DNA of 64,000 bases from Myroides oncorhynchi (GTDB lineage: Bacteria; Bacteroidota; Bacteroidia; Flavobacteriales; Flavobacteriaceae). Of the stretch, positions 16,150 to 24,700 are shown piece by piece; the first letter of the stretch is position 1; each line of letters begins with the position of its first letter. The notes beneath the pieces were generated by a model. It was not told the DNA's origin, searched no databases, and worked only from the letters and a program-made list of their open reading frames with translations. Position numbers and translations under genes: made by a program. The stretch covers positions 3,297,501-3,361,500 of the forward strand of contig NZ_JAJJMP010000001.1 in NCBI RefSeq assembly GCF_020905415.1, read 5' to 3'.

Positions 16150-16436
16150 AGCTTTAGCTGTATCTCCAACTACTTGACCTGAACAGATATTACCAACTGT
16201 GTTTTGTATTAGCTTACTTTCTTTATCTCCGTAATCTCTATTGAGTTGAGATAAATCCTGAAAACCATGACAGACAGCTACTTTATTACTATGCGCTGTG
16301 CAATAAGATTATCTAGTCCTCTAAAATAGATAGTTGGTAACTCATCTATTATAACAGAGCTTTTAAGCTTTCCTTTTTTATTTATTAGTTTTACTATACG
16401 TGAGTTGTAAAGTCAAAGAGTAGCGGAGTAAATTTT
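16150..16436 (-). pseudogene. fragment of a TraG/MobC coupling protein gene
   Basis: About 290 bp match the middle of the intact coupling protein gene at roughly 59939-60215 at high but imperfect identity. Both share blocks such as TTTAGCTGTATCTCCAACTA. Small indels, for example where the intact gene reads GGGCAGTCGCAATAAG, break the frame. No start, P-loop or end remains. With the radC leader piece at 14289-14475 it is evidence for an older ICE at this locus. Confidence 0.85.
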
Positions 16437-16576
16437 TTGAAAACTTGTTAAAAATCAAGGTTTTTGAACAAAAGAGTAAAGATAAAAGGTAGATGGGATA
16501 GTATCTAAAAGGGATCAATCTCAAAAGTTGTGTGTGAATTAAAAACTACAGATCTTTGTAATGATAAATAATAAAC

Positions 16577-16930
16577 GTGGAAAACTATATTGAGTTTATA
16601 AAAATGATTTTACCTGAGTTTTTAGTAGAACATTTTGATTTAGTAAAAACGATAAAACAAGGTGAAACAATGCACCTATATTTTGAAGAATTTAATAGAG
16701 TCCCAGATGAAGCGAAAGACCGTATTCTTATAGGTCATGGGTTTCATAATGAAACCACAATACAAGACTTTCCATTACGAGGAAATAGTGTTTATCTTCA
16801 TGTCAAGCGACGTCGTTGGTTAGATAAAACTACTCGCGAATTAGTACAGAGAGATTGGAATCTAGTAGCAAAAGGCACTCGTTTAACTGATGAGTTTGCC
16901 TCTTTTTTAAAAGAAATTAATAGATACTAA
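16577..16930 (+). CDS. ISAon1 family transposase N-terminal region protein
   Basis: The 117-residue first protein of ISAon1-type elements starts at GTG. It has the conserved KMILPEFLVEHFDLV head, the GFHNETTIQDFPLRG centre and the VYLHVKRRRW segment. It is separate from the catalytic frame that follows in these elements. Its partner is broken, so it is unlikely to support transposition here. Confidence 0.82.
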   Translation: MENYIEFIKMILPEFLVEHFDLVKTIKQGETMHLYFEEFNRVPDEAKDRILIGHGFHNETTIQDFPLRGNSVYLHVKRRRWLDKTTRELVQRDWNLVAKGTRLTDEFASFLKEINRY

Positions 16931-17878
16931 GGCAAGTGATTGTCATACAATAGGAGGTTTCTTTAATATTGATGGTAAAAAACTACAACGCCAATACAAA
17001 GATTCACTAAGTGATTTTCAAGCTTGGGAACATAAAAGAACACGCTAAAGACTATCTTCTTTTTCCTGAAAACATAGGACCTAAACTATCAATAGACGAA
17101 ACAGCTTTGTCAAAAGGTGAGCTCTATACAATTATTACAAACAAGTATAGTAGAGGAAAGAAAGGGAGTATAGTAGCCATTTTTTCTGGCACTAAAGTAG
17201 AGCCTATTATAGAAAAGCTCCTTACAATCTCCTCTAAGACAAGATCTAAAGTTAAGGAGATAACACTTGATATGGCAAATTCTATGAAAAAAATTGTTAC
17301 GAAGTGCTTTGTTAATGCCACACAAGTAACAGATCGTTTTCATGTACAGAAACTAGTAAATGAAGCATTACAAGATATTAGAATACAAGAACGTTGGAAT
17401 GCTTCAGATATTGAAAACAACTTAATCCTACAAGCTAAAAAAGAAGGTAAACAATTTATTCCAATAGAGTTTGATAATGGAGATACAGCTAAGCAACTAC
17501 TTATAAGGAGTAGATATCTACTAACTATGGATCCAAGTAAATGGACCACTAATCAAATACAAAGAGCAGATATATTATTTAATCAATATCCTTTGATTAA
17601 ACAAGCTTATAATGTAGCGCAACACTTAAGAATAATATATAACACAACCACAGTAAAAGAAGTAGCTTATACTAAACTGGCTCATTGGTACAATGATGTT
17701 ATGAAGATTAATTTAAAACAATTCGGCACTGTTATCAATACAATGCAAATCAATTATAAAACAATTCTTAACTATTTTGATAATAGAAGTACCAATGCCT
17801 CTGCTGAATCTTTTAATGCCAAAATTAAAGCATTCAGAGCTCAGTTTAGAGGTGTAAGAGATATTGATTTCTTTTTAT

Positions 17879-18833
17879 TGAGTTATTAAATTAACTTCCG
17901 TACATTAGTATCTTAAAATCAACAGTATGGAAATTTTTAAGGGTCAAAACATTCTTAACTTAGTAAAAGAACTACCAGATGACGAATCTTGTAAAGCTTA
18001 TCTAAGTAAAATAAAGTGGTCAAACGGTTTTACTTGTGTAAAATGTGGACACAAAAAAGGTTGCTTAAAATCTAATCATTCATACTATTGCTATAACTGT
18101 GAGCATGTTGAAAGCTCAACAGCTAATACCTTATTTCACAAAGTCAAATTTGGTTTACATAAAGCATTTATGATTGTGTTTGAAATGACAACTTCTACCA
18201 AAAGCATATCTAGTATTCAAATGGGTAAACGCTATGGTATAAGCCAGCCAACAGCGTGGGGCTTTATGCATAAAGTTCGTTTAGCTATGCAAAGTAGCGA
18301 GCAATCTCCTATGACTGAGACAGTCCATGTTGATGAGTTTGTTGTAGGGGGATACGAACAAGGAAAACCAGGAAGAAGTTACGACACCAAAAAAGCTAAA
18401 GCAGTGATAGCTGTAGAGTTAAATACTGAAAGAAAAGTAAAAAGAGCCTATGTTAAGTGTATTGACGATTACTCTGCTAAGTCATTAACTACTATATTCG
18501 AACAACACATTTCAGAAGATGCTAATGTAGTTACAGATAAATGGAGGGGATACAATCCCTTGAAAAAAAAGTATAACATCACTCAAAAAGAAAGTGATAA
18601 AGGTGCTAATTTTAAAGAATTACACGTGATAATTCACCAACTTAAATCCTGGATTAGAACTGTACCTTCACATATCAATAAGAAATACATCCAAGCTTAC
18701 TTTAATGAGTTCGTATATAGATTAAATAGATCCTTATTTAAGGAAACTATTTTTCATAACACAATTGTAAAGATGGTTAAAGCGAAACCAACTACTTTAA
18801 ATATGATTAGCGGAAACTAAACAGATAACTCAA
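17879..18833 (+). mobile_element. IS1595-type insertion sequence
   Basis: The element is about 955 bp. Its ends are inverted repeats: left TGAGTTATTAAATTAACTTC, and reverse-complemented right TGAGTTATCTGTTTAGTTTC. TCTTTTTAT occurs on both sides (17870-17878 and 18834-18842), matching the roughly 8-bp target duplication known for this family. It carries one intact transposase gene. Its insertion split the ISAon1 transposase gene. Confidence 0.85.
17927..18820 (+). CDS. IS1595 family transposase
   Basis: The 297-residue transposase has an N-terminal zinc ribbon (CVKCGHKKG and CYNCEH, residues about 37-64) and a helix-turn-helix segment KSISSIQMGKRYGISQPTAW. The catalytic domain has VHVDEFVVGG (first Asp near residue 136), VVTDKWRGY (second Asp) and a C-terminal IQAYFNEFVYRLNR segment that supplies the last acidic or Asn residue. 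It appears intact and could be active. Confidence 0.9.
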   Translation: MEIFKGQNILNLVKELPDDESCKAYLSKIKWSNGFTCVKCGHKKGCLKSNHSYYCYNCEHVESSTANTLFHKVKFGLHKAFMIVFEMTTSTKSISSIQMGKRYGISQPTAWGFMHKVRLAMQSSEQSPMTETVHVDEFVVGGYEQGKPGRSYDTKKAKAVIAVELNTERKVKRAYVKCIDDYSAKSLTTIFEQHISEDANVVTDKWRGYNPLKKKYNITQKESDKGANFKELHVIIHQLKSWIRTVPSHINKKYIQAYFNEFVYRLNRSLFKETIFHNTIVKMVKAKPTTLNMISGN

Positions 18834-18932
18834 TCTTTTTATACAGATTGACTAAGCTTTATGCATAAACACAACTTTTGACTATGATCCTCTAAAAGTA
18901 TCCGAAAAATAAAAGTGTACAAATATAAATAT

Positions 18933-18974
18933 AAAAAAGCCTAACTATTTGATTATAAATAGTTAGGCTTTTTT
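18933..18974. terminator. strong bidirectional hairpin terminator
   Basis: AAAAAAGCCTAACTATTT pairs with its complement over 17-18 bp around a short loop, with A/T runs on both sides. It sits between the ISAon1 end and the integrase region, and may end a gene that is now lost. Confidence 0.75.
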
Positions 18975-19269
18975 ATTTGTGGAGTCGCCGAAAGATTTAG
19001 AGGGTAAAACATCTACAATATAACGAAAATAAAAATAGATAATTATTTGATTTATAGGTGTTTAGTTATATTGTATTAATGTTTTTATTTCACATATTAT
19101 GGCAAGAGCGTACAGAAAGCGTACAAGTTTTTCTATACAAATTTCTAGCATATTATTCTTTTAAATCTGTTTATGACACAACATACATTATTCTTCTAAT
19201 TTACTTAAAAAAGTTAAGTGATTTTCAATGACATATCTCTGATTGGCATCATTATACACTGTGTGCTTT
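18975..19269. other. ICE left-end region with direct repeats, candidate attachment area
   Basis: No gene is visible here. AGCGTACA occurs twice, at 19107-19114 and 19118-19125, an 11-bp period close to one helical turn, as expected for arm-type sites of a tyrosine integrase. TGGAGTCGCCGA near 18980 resembles the reverse complement of a tRNA 3' end, but no tRNA can be folded. The exact attachment core cannot be set without the other end. Confidence 0.35.
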
Positions 19270-19299
19270 TTGCTTAGTAAACATTATTTTCTATATTTA
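19270..19299 (+). promoter_or_regulatory. integrase promoter
   Basis: TTG (19270-19272), 19 bases, then TATATTTA (19292-19299) is close to the Bacteroidetes consensus TTG-N19-TAnnTTTG. It lies 67 bases before the integrase start. Confidence 0.65.
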
Positions 19300-19366
19300 C
19301 GTCATCCTTGATGGACCTAGTTATTTAATAATAACAAAACTATTATTAATCTTAAAAGAGTTCATC

Positions 19367-20620
19367 ATGGCAGGAATTACCTTTCTATATCGTTCTTCTA
19401 AAGATAGGGCTAACTTAATTCTAAGATTAAGGTACACCTATAAAAACATTAAGCATACTTTAGATACTGATTCAAAAGTTGAAGTTACTAAAGAGTATTG
19501 GGAGAATATTCATCTAAAAAACAGCATCCGCGATATTAACAAAAAAAACGAGAAGCTTGTTCTTGAACAATATCTATTCAAAATAGAGAATTTTATATTA
19601 AAAGAAGTCGAGGAGATAGAGGCTAAACGTATTAGTAAAAGATGGCTTGATAAAAAGATCAAGTTATTTTATAATCCTTCTCTTGAGCAAAAGATACCTA
19701 CGCGTATATTTAAATATATCGACTATTATTTAGAATACCGTAAACATGAATTATCAAGTTGTCACATAAAAAAGTACACTACACTTAAAAATAAGATTAG
19801 AAGGTTGGAAAAGGCCTTTGATGAACAAATTCATTTTAACACCATCAATGAAAAGTTTAGAAAAAAATTTGAATCTTATTATAAAGAGAATGAGTATTCC
19901 CAAAATACTCTACAACGTGAATTTGTGAGTATAAAAACTTTATGTAATCACGCTAGAAGCTTAGGCGTTCATACTAATATGTTATATGATACTTTGACTT
20001 TTAAAAAATATAGAAATGAACATATCATTTTTTTTACAAAAGATGAACTTGATAAAATTTGCTATTATGAGTTTGAAGATGAATTCAAGTATTTAGAAAC
20101 TGCAAGAGATTGGCTTGTAATTAGTTGTTACACAGGACAACGTGTATCTGATTTTATGCGATTCAAAAGTGAGATGATTATGAAAATGGAAGGGCGAAAA
20201 ATTCTTCAAATTCAACAAAAGAAAACAAAGAAACATATTAGTGTTCCACTTCATTCTGAAGTTGAAAGGATATTGGATTATAGAAATGGTGAATTTCCTA
20301 AAGCACTTGTTGATCAAGAATACAATAAGCAAATTAAGGAATTAACGGAACTTATAGGTATTAATGACTTAGTACATGGCGGTATGGCTGTCCAAACTAA
20401 GCATGGTTATAGAAAAAAGGTAGTTAAAGCAGAAAAATATAACTTTGTAACTACTCATATTGGACGAAGAACATTTGCTACATTGTATTATGGAAAAATG
20501 CCTACGTCTTTGCTTAAAGATTTAACAGGGCATTCAACCGAAGCTATGCTGCTAACTTATATAGGCAAAAATAAATTAGAAAGTGCAGTTTCAGCATTTA
20601 AGTACATAGATACATTATGA
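19367..20620 (+). CDS. tyrosine-type site-specific recombinase (ICE integrase)
   Basis: The 417-residue protein has an N-terminal arm-binding region, a SAM-like core-binding domain (residues about 110-205) and a catalytic domain. Active-site residues are visible: Arg in TGQRVSDF near residue 262, His-x2-Arg in THIGRRTFAT near 365, His in LTGHSTEAM near 388, and the nucleophile Tyr in LLTYIGKN near 396. The phage_int_SAM_5 type is typical of Bacteroidetes conjugative elements. It reads into the element, so the attachment site should lie just upstream. Confidence 0.92.
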   Translation: MAGITFLYRSSKDRANLILRLRYTYKNIKHTLDTDSKVEVTKEYWENIHLKNSIRDINKKNEKLVLEQYLFKIENFILKEVEEIEAKRISKRWLDKKIKLFYNPSLEQKIPTRIFKYIDYYLEYRKHELSSCHIKKYTTLKNKIRRLEKAFDEQIHFNTINEKFRKKFESYYKENEYSQNTLQREFVSIKTLCNHARSLGVHTNMLYDTLTFKKYRNEHIIFFTKDELDKICYYEFEDEFKYLETARDWLVISCYTGQRVSDFMRFKSEMIMKMEGRKILQIQQKKTKKHISVPLHSEVERILDYRNGEFPKALVDQEYNKQIKELTELIGINDLVHGGMAVQTKHGYRKKVVKAEKYNFVTTHIGRRTFATLYYGKMPTSLLKDLTGHSTEAMLLTYIGKNKLESAVSAFKYIDTL

Positions 20621-20727
20621 ATTTTAAGCATTAAAATGCCATTTAAAGTAACTGAAAGACAATATGAATCTACCATAGTAATCATTCTTTACATTACTAC
20701 ACTAATAACCATTAAAATTCGTATAGT

Positions 20728-21027
20728 ATGAAAAAAAGTAAAGAAATTTTGAAAAAATTAGATTATGTTTTGAGTTTGTTAGAGAGTAGGGTAGTGACTG
20801 GTATAAAAGAAGTTTTAAATATCGATGACTTACAAGAATACACAGGGTTTAAAAAATCATATATCTACAAACTTGTTCACACTAATGCTATCCCATTTTC
20901 AAAACCAAATGGCAAATTCCTCTATTTTCAGAAATCTGAAATTGATCAATGGTTGATCAAAAACAAATCATTAAGTGAAGATTCTATAAAGGAAAAAACT
21001 CAGAACTACACATTGAAGAAAATTTAA
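20728..21027 (+). CDS. helix-turn-helix protein, excisionase-like
   Basis: The 99-residue protein has a MerR-like HTH_17 domain: LNIDDLQEYTGFKKSYIYKLVHTNAIPF, then GKFLYFQKSEIDQWLIKN (residues about 30-77). This is the domain used by AlpA- and Xis-type proteins. It follows the integrase by 107 bp on the same strand and probably acts as a recombination directionality factor or a local regulator. Confidence 0.78.
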   Translation: MKKSKEILKKLDYVLSLLESRVVTGIKEVLNIDDLQEYTGFKKSYIYKLVHTNAIPFSKPNGKFLYFQKSEIDQWLIKNKSLSEDSIKEKTQNYTLKKI

Positions 21028-21057
21028 AAATGAAGAATTAAAATTCTTATTAAAGTA

Positions 21058-21084
21058 ACAAGGTTAGCTATTTGCTAACCTTGT
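21058..21084. terminator. intrinsic terminator, bidirectional
   Basis: ACAAGGTTAGC pairs with GCTAACCTTGT around a 5-base loop between the excisionase-like gene and the convergent HEPN-like gene. Confidence 0.85.
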
Positions 21085-21099
21085 CTTATCAGATAAGTT

Positions 21100-21648
21100 T
21101 TATTGTAATTTAAGAATTTGTAACTCAGTAATTGATTGTAAAATTCTTATTAATGGTTCTAATAATAATCTTTGTTGTTCTTGAAAATGTTTTTCTCCAT
21201 GTTGCATATTACATCTTACATTGTATATAGTACTTAAGATTGCTTGAACTTTTAAATTCACATCATCATTTTCCATATTTTGGGCAAGTTGAAGATCAAA
21301 GTCTTCTCGTGGAACCCCATCCTCTAAATTAATATGAAATACATTATTTTTAATTAAGTTAGAAATGGCATTAACATCCTTTATACAGTCTTGTTCTTCT
21401 AGCTGAATAAATATATTATTAGCACCATTGTATTGAATAACAAGCTTAGTAGCTTTTTCAAAATCTGAATATCGTGGTTTTTCTAGATTTTTGTTTGATT
21501 CTAAATCTTGATAAGATTCGTTAAAAAGCCTGTTGTAAAGAGTGTATAATGCAGTATACTTATCAAATAAAGTTATTAGGCTATCATCTTTATATTCTGC
21601 TATTTTATTTTTCCACGTTTCAATATAATTTTTAGTTTTCGCTTTCAT
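21100..21648 (-). CDS. HEPN-like protein, candidate RNase partner of the YobI-like NTPase
   Basis: The 182-residue, mostly helical protein is of no family I can name with certainty. Near the C-terminus it has Arg145-CNMQ-His150, then GEK. This fits the R-x4-6-H motif of HEPN domains, many of which are RNases in defence and toxin systems, and the following helix (EQQRLLLEPLIRILQSI) is also HEPN-like. It lies just downstream of the large NTPase gene on the same strand. No antitoxin-like small gene is next to it. The HEPN call is motif-based and moderate. Confidence 0.55.
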   Translation of the reverse strand: MKAKTKNYIETWKNKIAEYKDDSLITLFDKYTALYTLYNRLFNESYQDLESNKNLEKPRYSDFEKATKLVIQYNGANNIFIQLEEQDCIKDVNAISNLIKNNVFHINLEDGVPREDFDLQLAQNMENDDVNLKVQAILSTIYNVRCNMQHGEKHFQEQQRLLLEPLIRILQSITELQILKLQ

Positions 21649-21675
21649 CTTTAAGATAAATTAGTGTTTTTTATT

Positions 21676-21784
21676 CTAGTGTTTGAGTGCTTCATGATTA
21701 TCTTCTGATATATAATATAGTTGTTGATCTGCTGGACGATGTTTAGACTTATATTCTATTAAAGTATTGATTTTTAAGCGAGAG
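21676..21784 (-). other. out-of-frame C-terminal extension of the YobI-like gene
   Basis: After the stop of the large NTPase, the next frame stays open and protein-like: NSRLKINTLIEYKSKHRPAD and so on to EALKH, ending at 21676-21678. One extra G in AAAAGGACAT would explain the shift. Read through, the protein gains about 35 residues, and the gap to the HEPN-like gene shrinks from 136 to 27 bp. It could be a recent mutation, a sequencing error or programmed frameshifting. Confidence 0.5.
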
Positions 21785-24700
21785 TTATGTCCTTTTATGA
21801 TTTATACTATAGTGAGAGTCTTTATCTGAAAAAGATGATATATAACCTTCACTTACTAGAATATTTAAAAGTTGTTCATTATCAGTGTTCTTAGCAATTC
21901 TTGCTTTTCTACTCTTGTCAGTAATTTGAGCATATTCATTTCCTAAATTTTCTAAGTAATTCTCAATGAATACTAAATCATATTTTTTGTAGTTTTTGTT
22001 GAATAGTTTAAGGCGTTCAATAACAGAAATATGGCTGTTATTTAGAATTGAACTTAAAATTGTATCGTTAACAGTGAATTTACTATCTGTTATAAGTATA
22101 GAACTTAATAGTTTTAAATTATTATTTGTAGCAATCACATTATCAGGACATTGATTTAATATGGTCAGCTTTTCGGAATCATCTAAGAGAGAAGACTTCA
22201 GTATTAATTCTATATCGTCGCTATCAAATTCAAGCTGATTTAAGATTTTGAAGTAATTATTTTTTTTGGTTTCAAGTAGAAGAATATTCAATCCGTTAGA
22301 TTTTTCTTTTAGTGAATTAAAAGTTTCAACAATAGGATCTAAACAATTATTATTAATAAGTGATTTAATCTTATTATTAGATATTGTGTCAAAGTTTAAG
22401 TTACTATAACACCAAGGACTTGATTTACTTATTAAAGCATAAGAAGTGTCTTCTATCTGATCATTTTGAAGTATTTTTCGCCAAAATTTGAGATAAGTAG
22501 GTTTGGTAGTTTCGTCTGTTGATATTTTCGTTTTCGATAATTCTTCTGCATTTTCAATTATATTGATAAACTCAATAGTAGATTGTGTGATTTCTAGTTT
22601 AGTATCTTCTTCCTCACCAATATCTTGATTAGAATACTCATGTAATAAATTTTCCCAAGATGGAATCAATAGATTGTTTTCTAGTATTTTAGAGTATAGT
22701 TCAATATTATTAATTGTAGAAAGCTTACTAATCTTAGTTTTTACTTGGATAATAATGCGTTCCTTGTTTTTATTATTAATATTTTTATTATTAAGTAGTT
22801 CTACTAAAAAATTTTCTTTTTCATTTACATTACTAGTTATTTTTAAATATACGTTTTCTATGTATGTATTAATATTCTCCTCTATGTATCTAGCTAATTC
22901 TTCTACTTTTGAATTCTTAATTGCAAAAAAGTTAGAGTTATCAAAATCTACTTGATTAAACTCGCCAAATTTATTAATTATGGAAACTATCATATCAATA
23001 TTTATTTGATAATATTGATTCTTATAGATAAAGGAGAGCATTTCATCTGTAGAATTAGCAAAGTCAATTTGAGTAAAAAGGATATTTAATTCTTCAATAA
23101 TTTCTTTGAGTTTTTTGTGATTCTCAGTGATGTTTAAGAATAGAGGATTAGATAGCATGACTTTTGTAAAAGAAGATTGGTTTGAAATCTCAACTATAGC
23201 ATCTATGTTTCCATTATCAATGATACTTTTAAAGATTGAGTTTTTTAACTCATCTGTAAAGTCAACACTAGTTTCTATATATCCCCATATATTACCCCAT
23301 TTGTCGCATAGTATGTTTATGAAAGAATCTAGTTTTTGAGATGTTTCAAAATATCCTTTGATAAACTCAATAGATATATCTGACTCATCTTTAAGTTTGT
23401 TAAATATCGATTCTAATTGAGTTTTATATTTATTTTGATTAGTAAGTAAAAAATCTAAAAGATCATAGTTTAATATATACTCTGTCTGGAAGTCAAATAG
23501 GTTAATTTTTGAAAGTAATTTTTCAATTTTAGATAATTTAAAGTTGAAAGGTTGCTTTATTGAGTTTTTTACACTAATATGGAATTGATAGTCAGATCTA
23601 GTGATACTTTCTTCATGAAATAATGAAATGTAATCTATATAATCCTCTGCTATATAGTTATTTCTTAAAAGAATAATTATAAACTTAAGATTAATATCTT
23701 TGCTAATACTGATTTCATTGAAATTATTTGATTTTAAGAGTTCCGCTATTTTATAATTTCTAATTATAGTTTTTTGTTTGTCTAATTCGTTTATTTTATT
23801 TTTGAGGGAAGAAATTCTGCCGTTTTTAAGTTCTATAATCTCCTTTTCCTTTTCTGCGTAAGATTTGTTTGGGTCAATTTTTTCTTCAATCTCAGAAAAT
23901 TTTGTAGACAAACCTGTGGCTCTACTTAATAAACTATAACTTTGGGCATATAGTTTGTTGTATTGATAATTATCTGATGTAATGTATGAAAAGTTGATAT
24001 CTTCTACCATTTCATCGATTGATATAGTATCATTATTTATAATAAATGACCTAAACTCGGGTAAAGTATTCATTACCCTAAACAAATAGAGCAATCTTAA
24101 ATCTTTAATATTATCTATAAATAAGTTTTCATAGTCCCTAATTTGACTTTTAGCAACATTAATCTCTTCATTAATTTTATTCAATGAATTTTTTATAAAA
24201 ATTGCTTTTGAATTAAAAATCTCATATAGATTCCCTTCATTATAACTTAACTGCATAAAATCATTCGGATAGATGTTCTTGTAAGTTATTATAGCAAATA
24301 GTTTGTCTTGATTTAACGTGTCATTTAATTTTTTGCTATACAGATAAAACTCATTTGATATATTGTGAAGCAAGCGCATATCATCGATAAAAAAAGATAT
24401 GTCTTCAATCAAATTATCACTTAAATTAAAACCAAATTCTTTTTTCTTTTTCAGTAGTATTTCACTTGAATTTGATGAATTTATAACAGGTATTACAGGA
24501 ATGATAAAATCAAAAAACTTTGTTCGTTCTTTATCTGTAAACATATCATCACGAACAGCATAAAGAAAAACAATTTCTTTACGTTTGGTTTTTTCAGAGT
24601 TGTTTAATAGTAAGTTAAGTTCTCTTAGTTTGGTAAAGATTTCTGTTTCACGAAATCTATCCAAATCCTCAATTACTATCACATTATATGGTCTTATAGA

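Larger units (their letters stand above)
16935..18868 (+). pseudogene. ISAon1 family DDE transposase, frameshifted and split
   Basis: The frame begins around GGFFNIDGKKLQRQYKDSLS and shifts near 17034 through one extra A in CATAAAAGAA. It then runs through the DDE landmarks SIDETAL (near 17092), TLDMANSM and NASAESFNAKIK. At 17878 an IS1595-type element interrupts it. Joining base 17878 to 18843 restores FFLYRLTKLYA and a stop at 18866-18868, the expected end of this family. Two independent lesions make it inactive. Confidence 0.85.
16498..18903 (+). mobile_element. ISAon1-type insertion sequence, interrupted by an IS1595-type element
   Basis: Imperfect terminal inverted repeats are visible. 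The left part reads GGATCAATCTCAAAAGTTGT near 16514-16533, and the reverse complement of the right part near 18866-18890 reads GGATCATAGTCAAAAGTTGT. Outer GGATA and TATCC blocks lie at 16498-16502 and 18899-18903. Without the nested element the length is about 1.44 kb. It carries an N-terminal-region gene and a broken DDE transposase gene. It landed next to the coupling protein relic. I could not identify a target duplication. Confidence 0.75.

Noticed and set aside
18976..19000. tRNA gene at the ICE junction
   Set aside because: Only a short block resembles a tRNA 3' end; no acceptor, D or anticodon arms can be formed.
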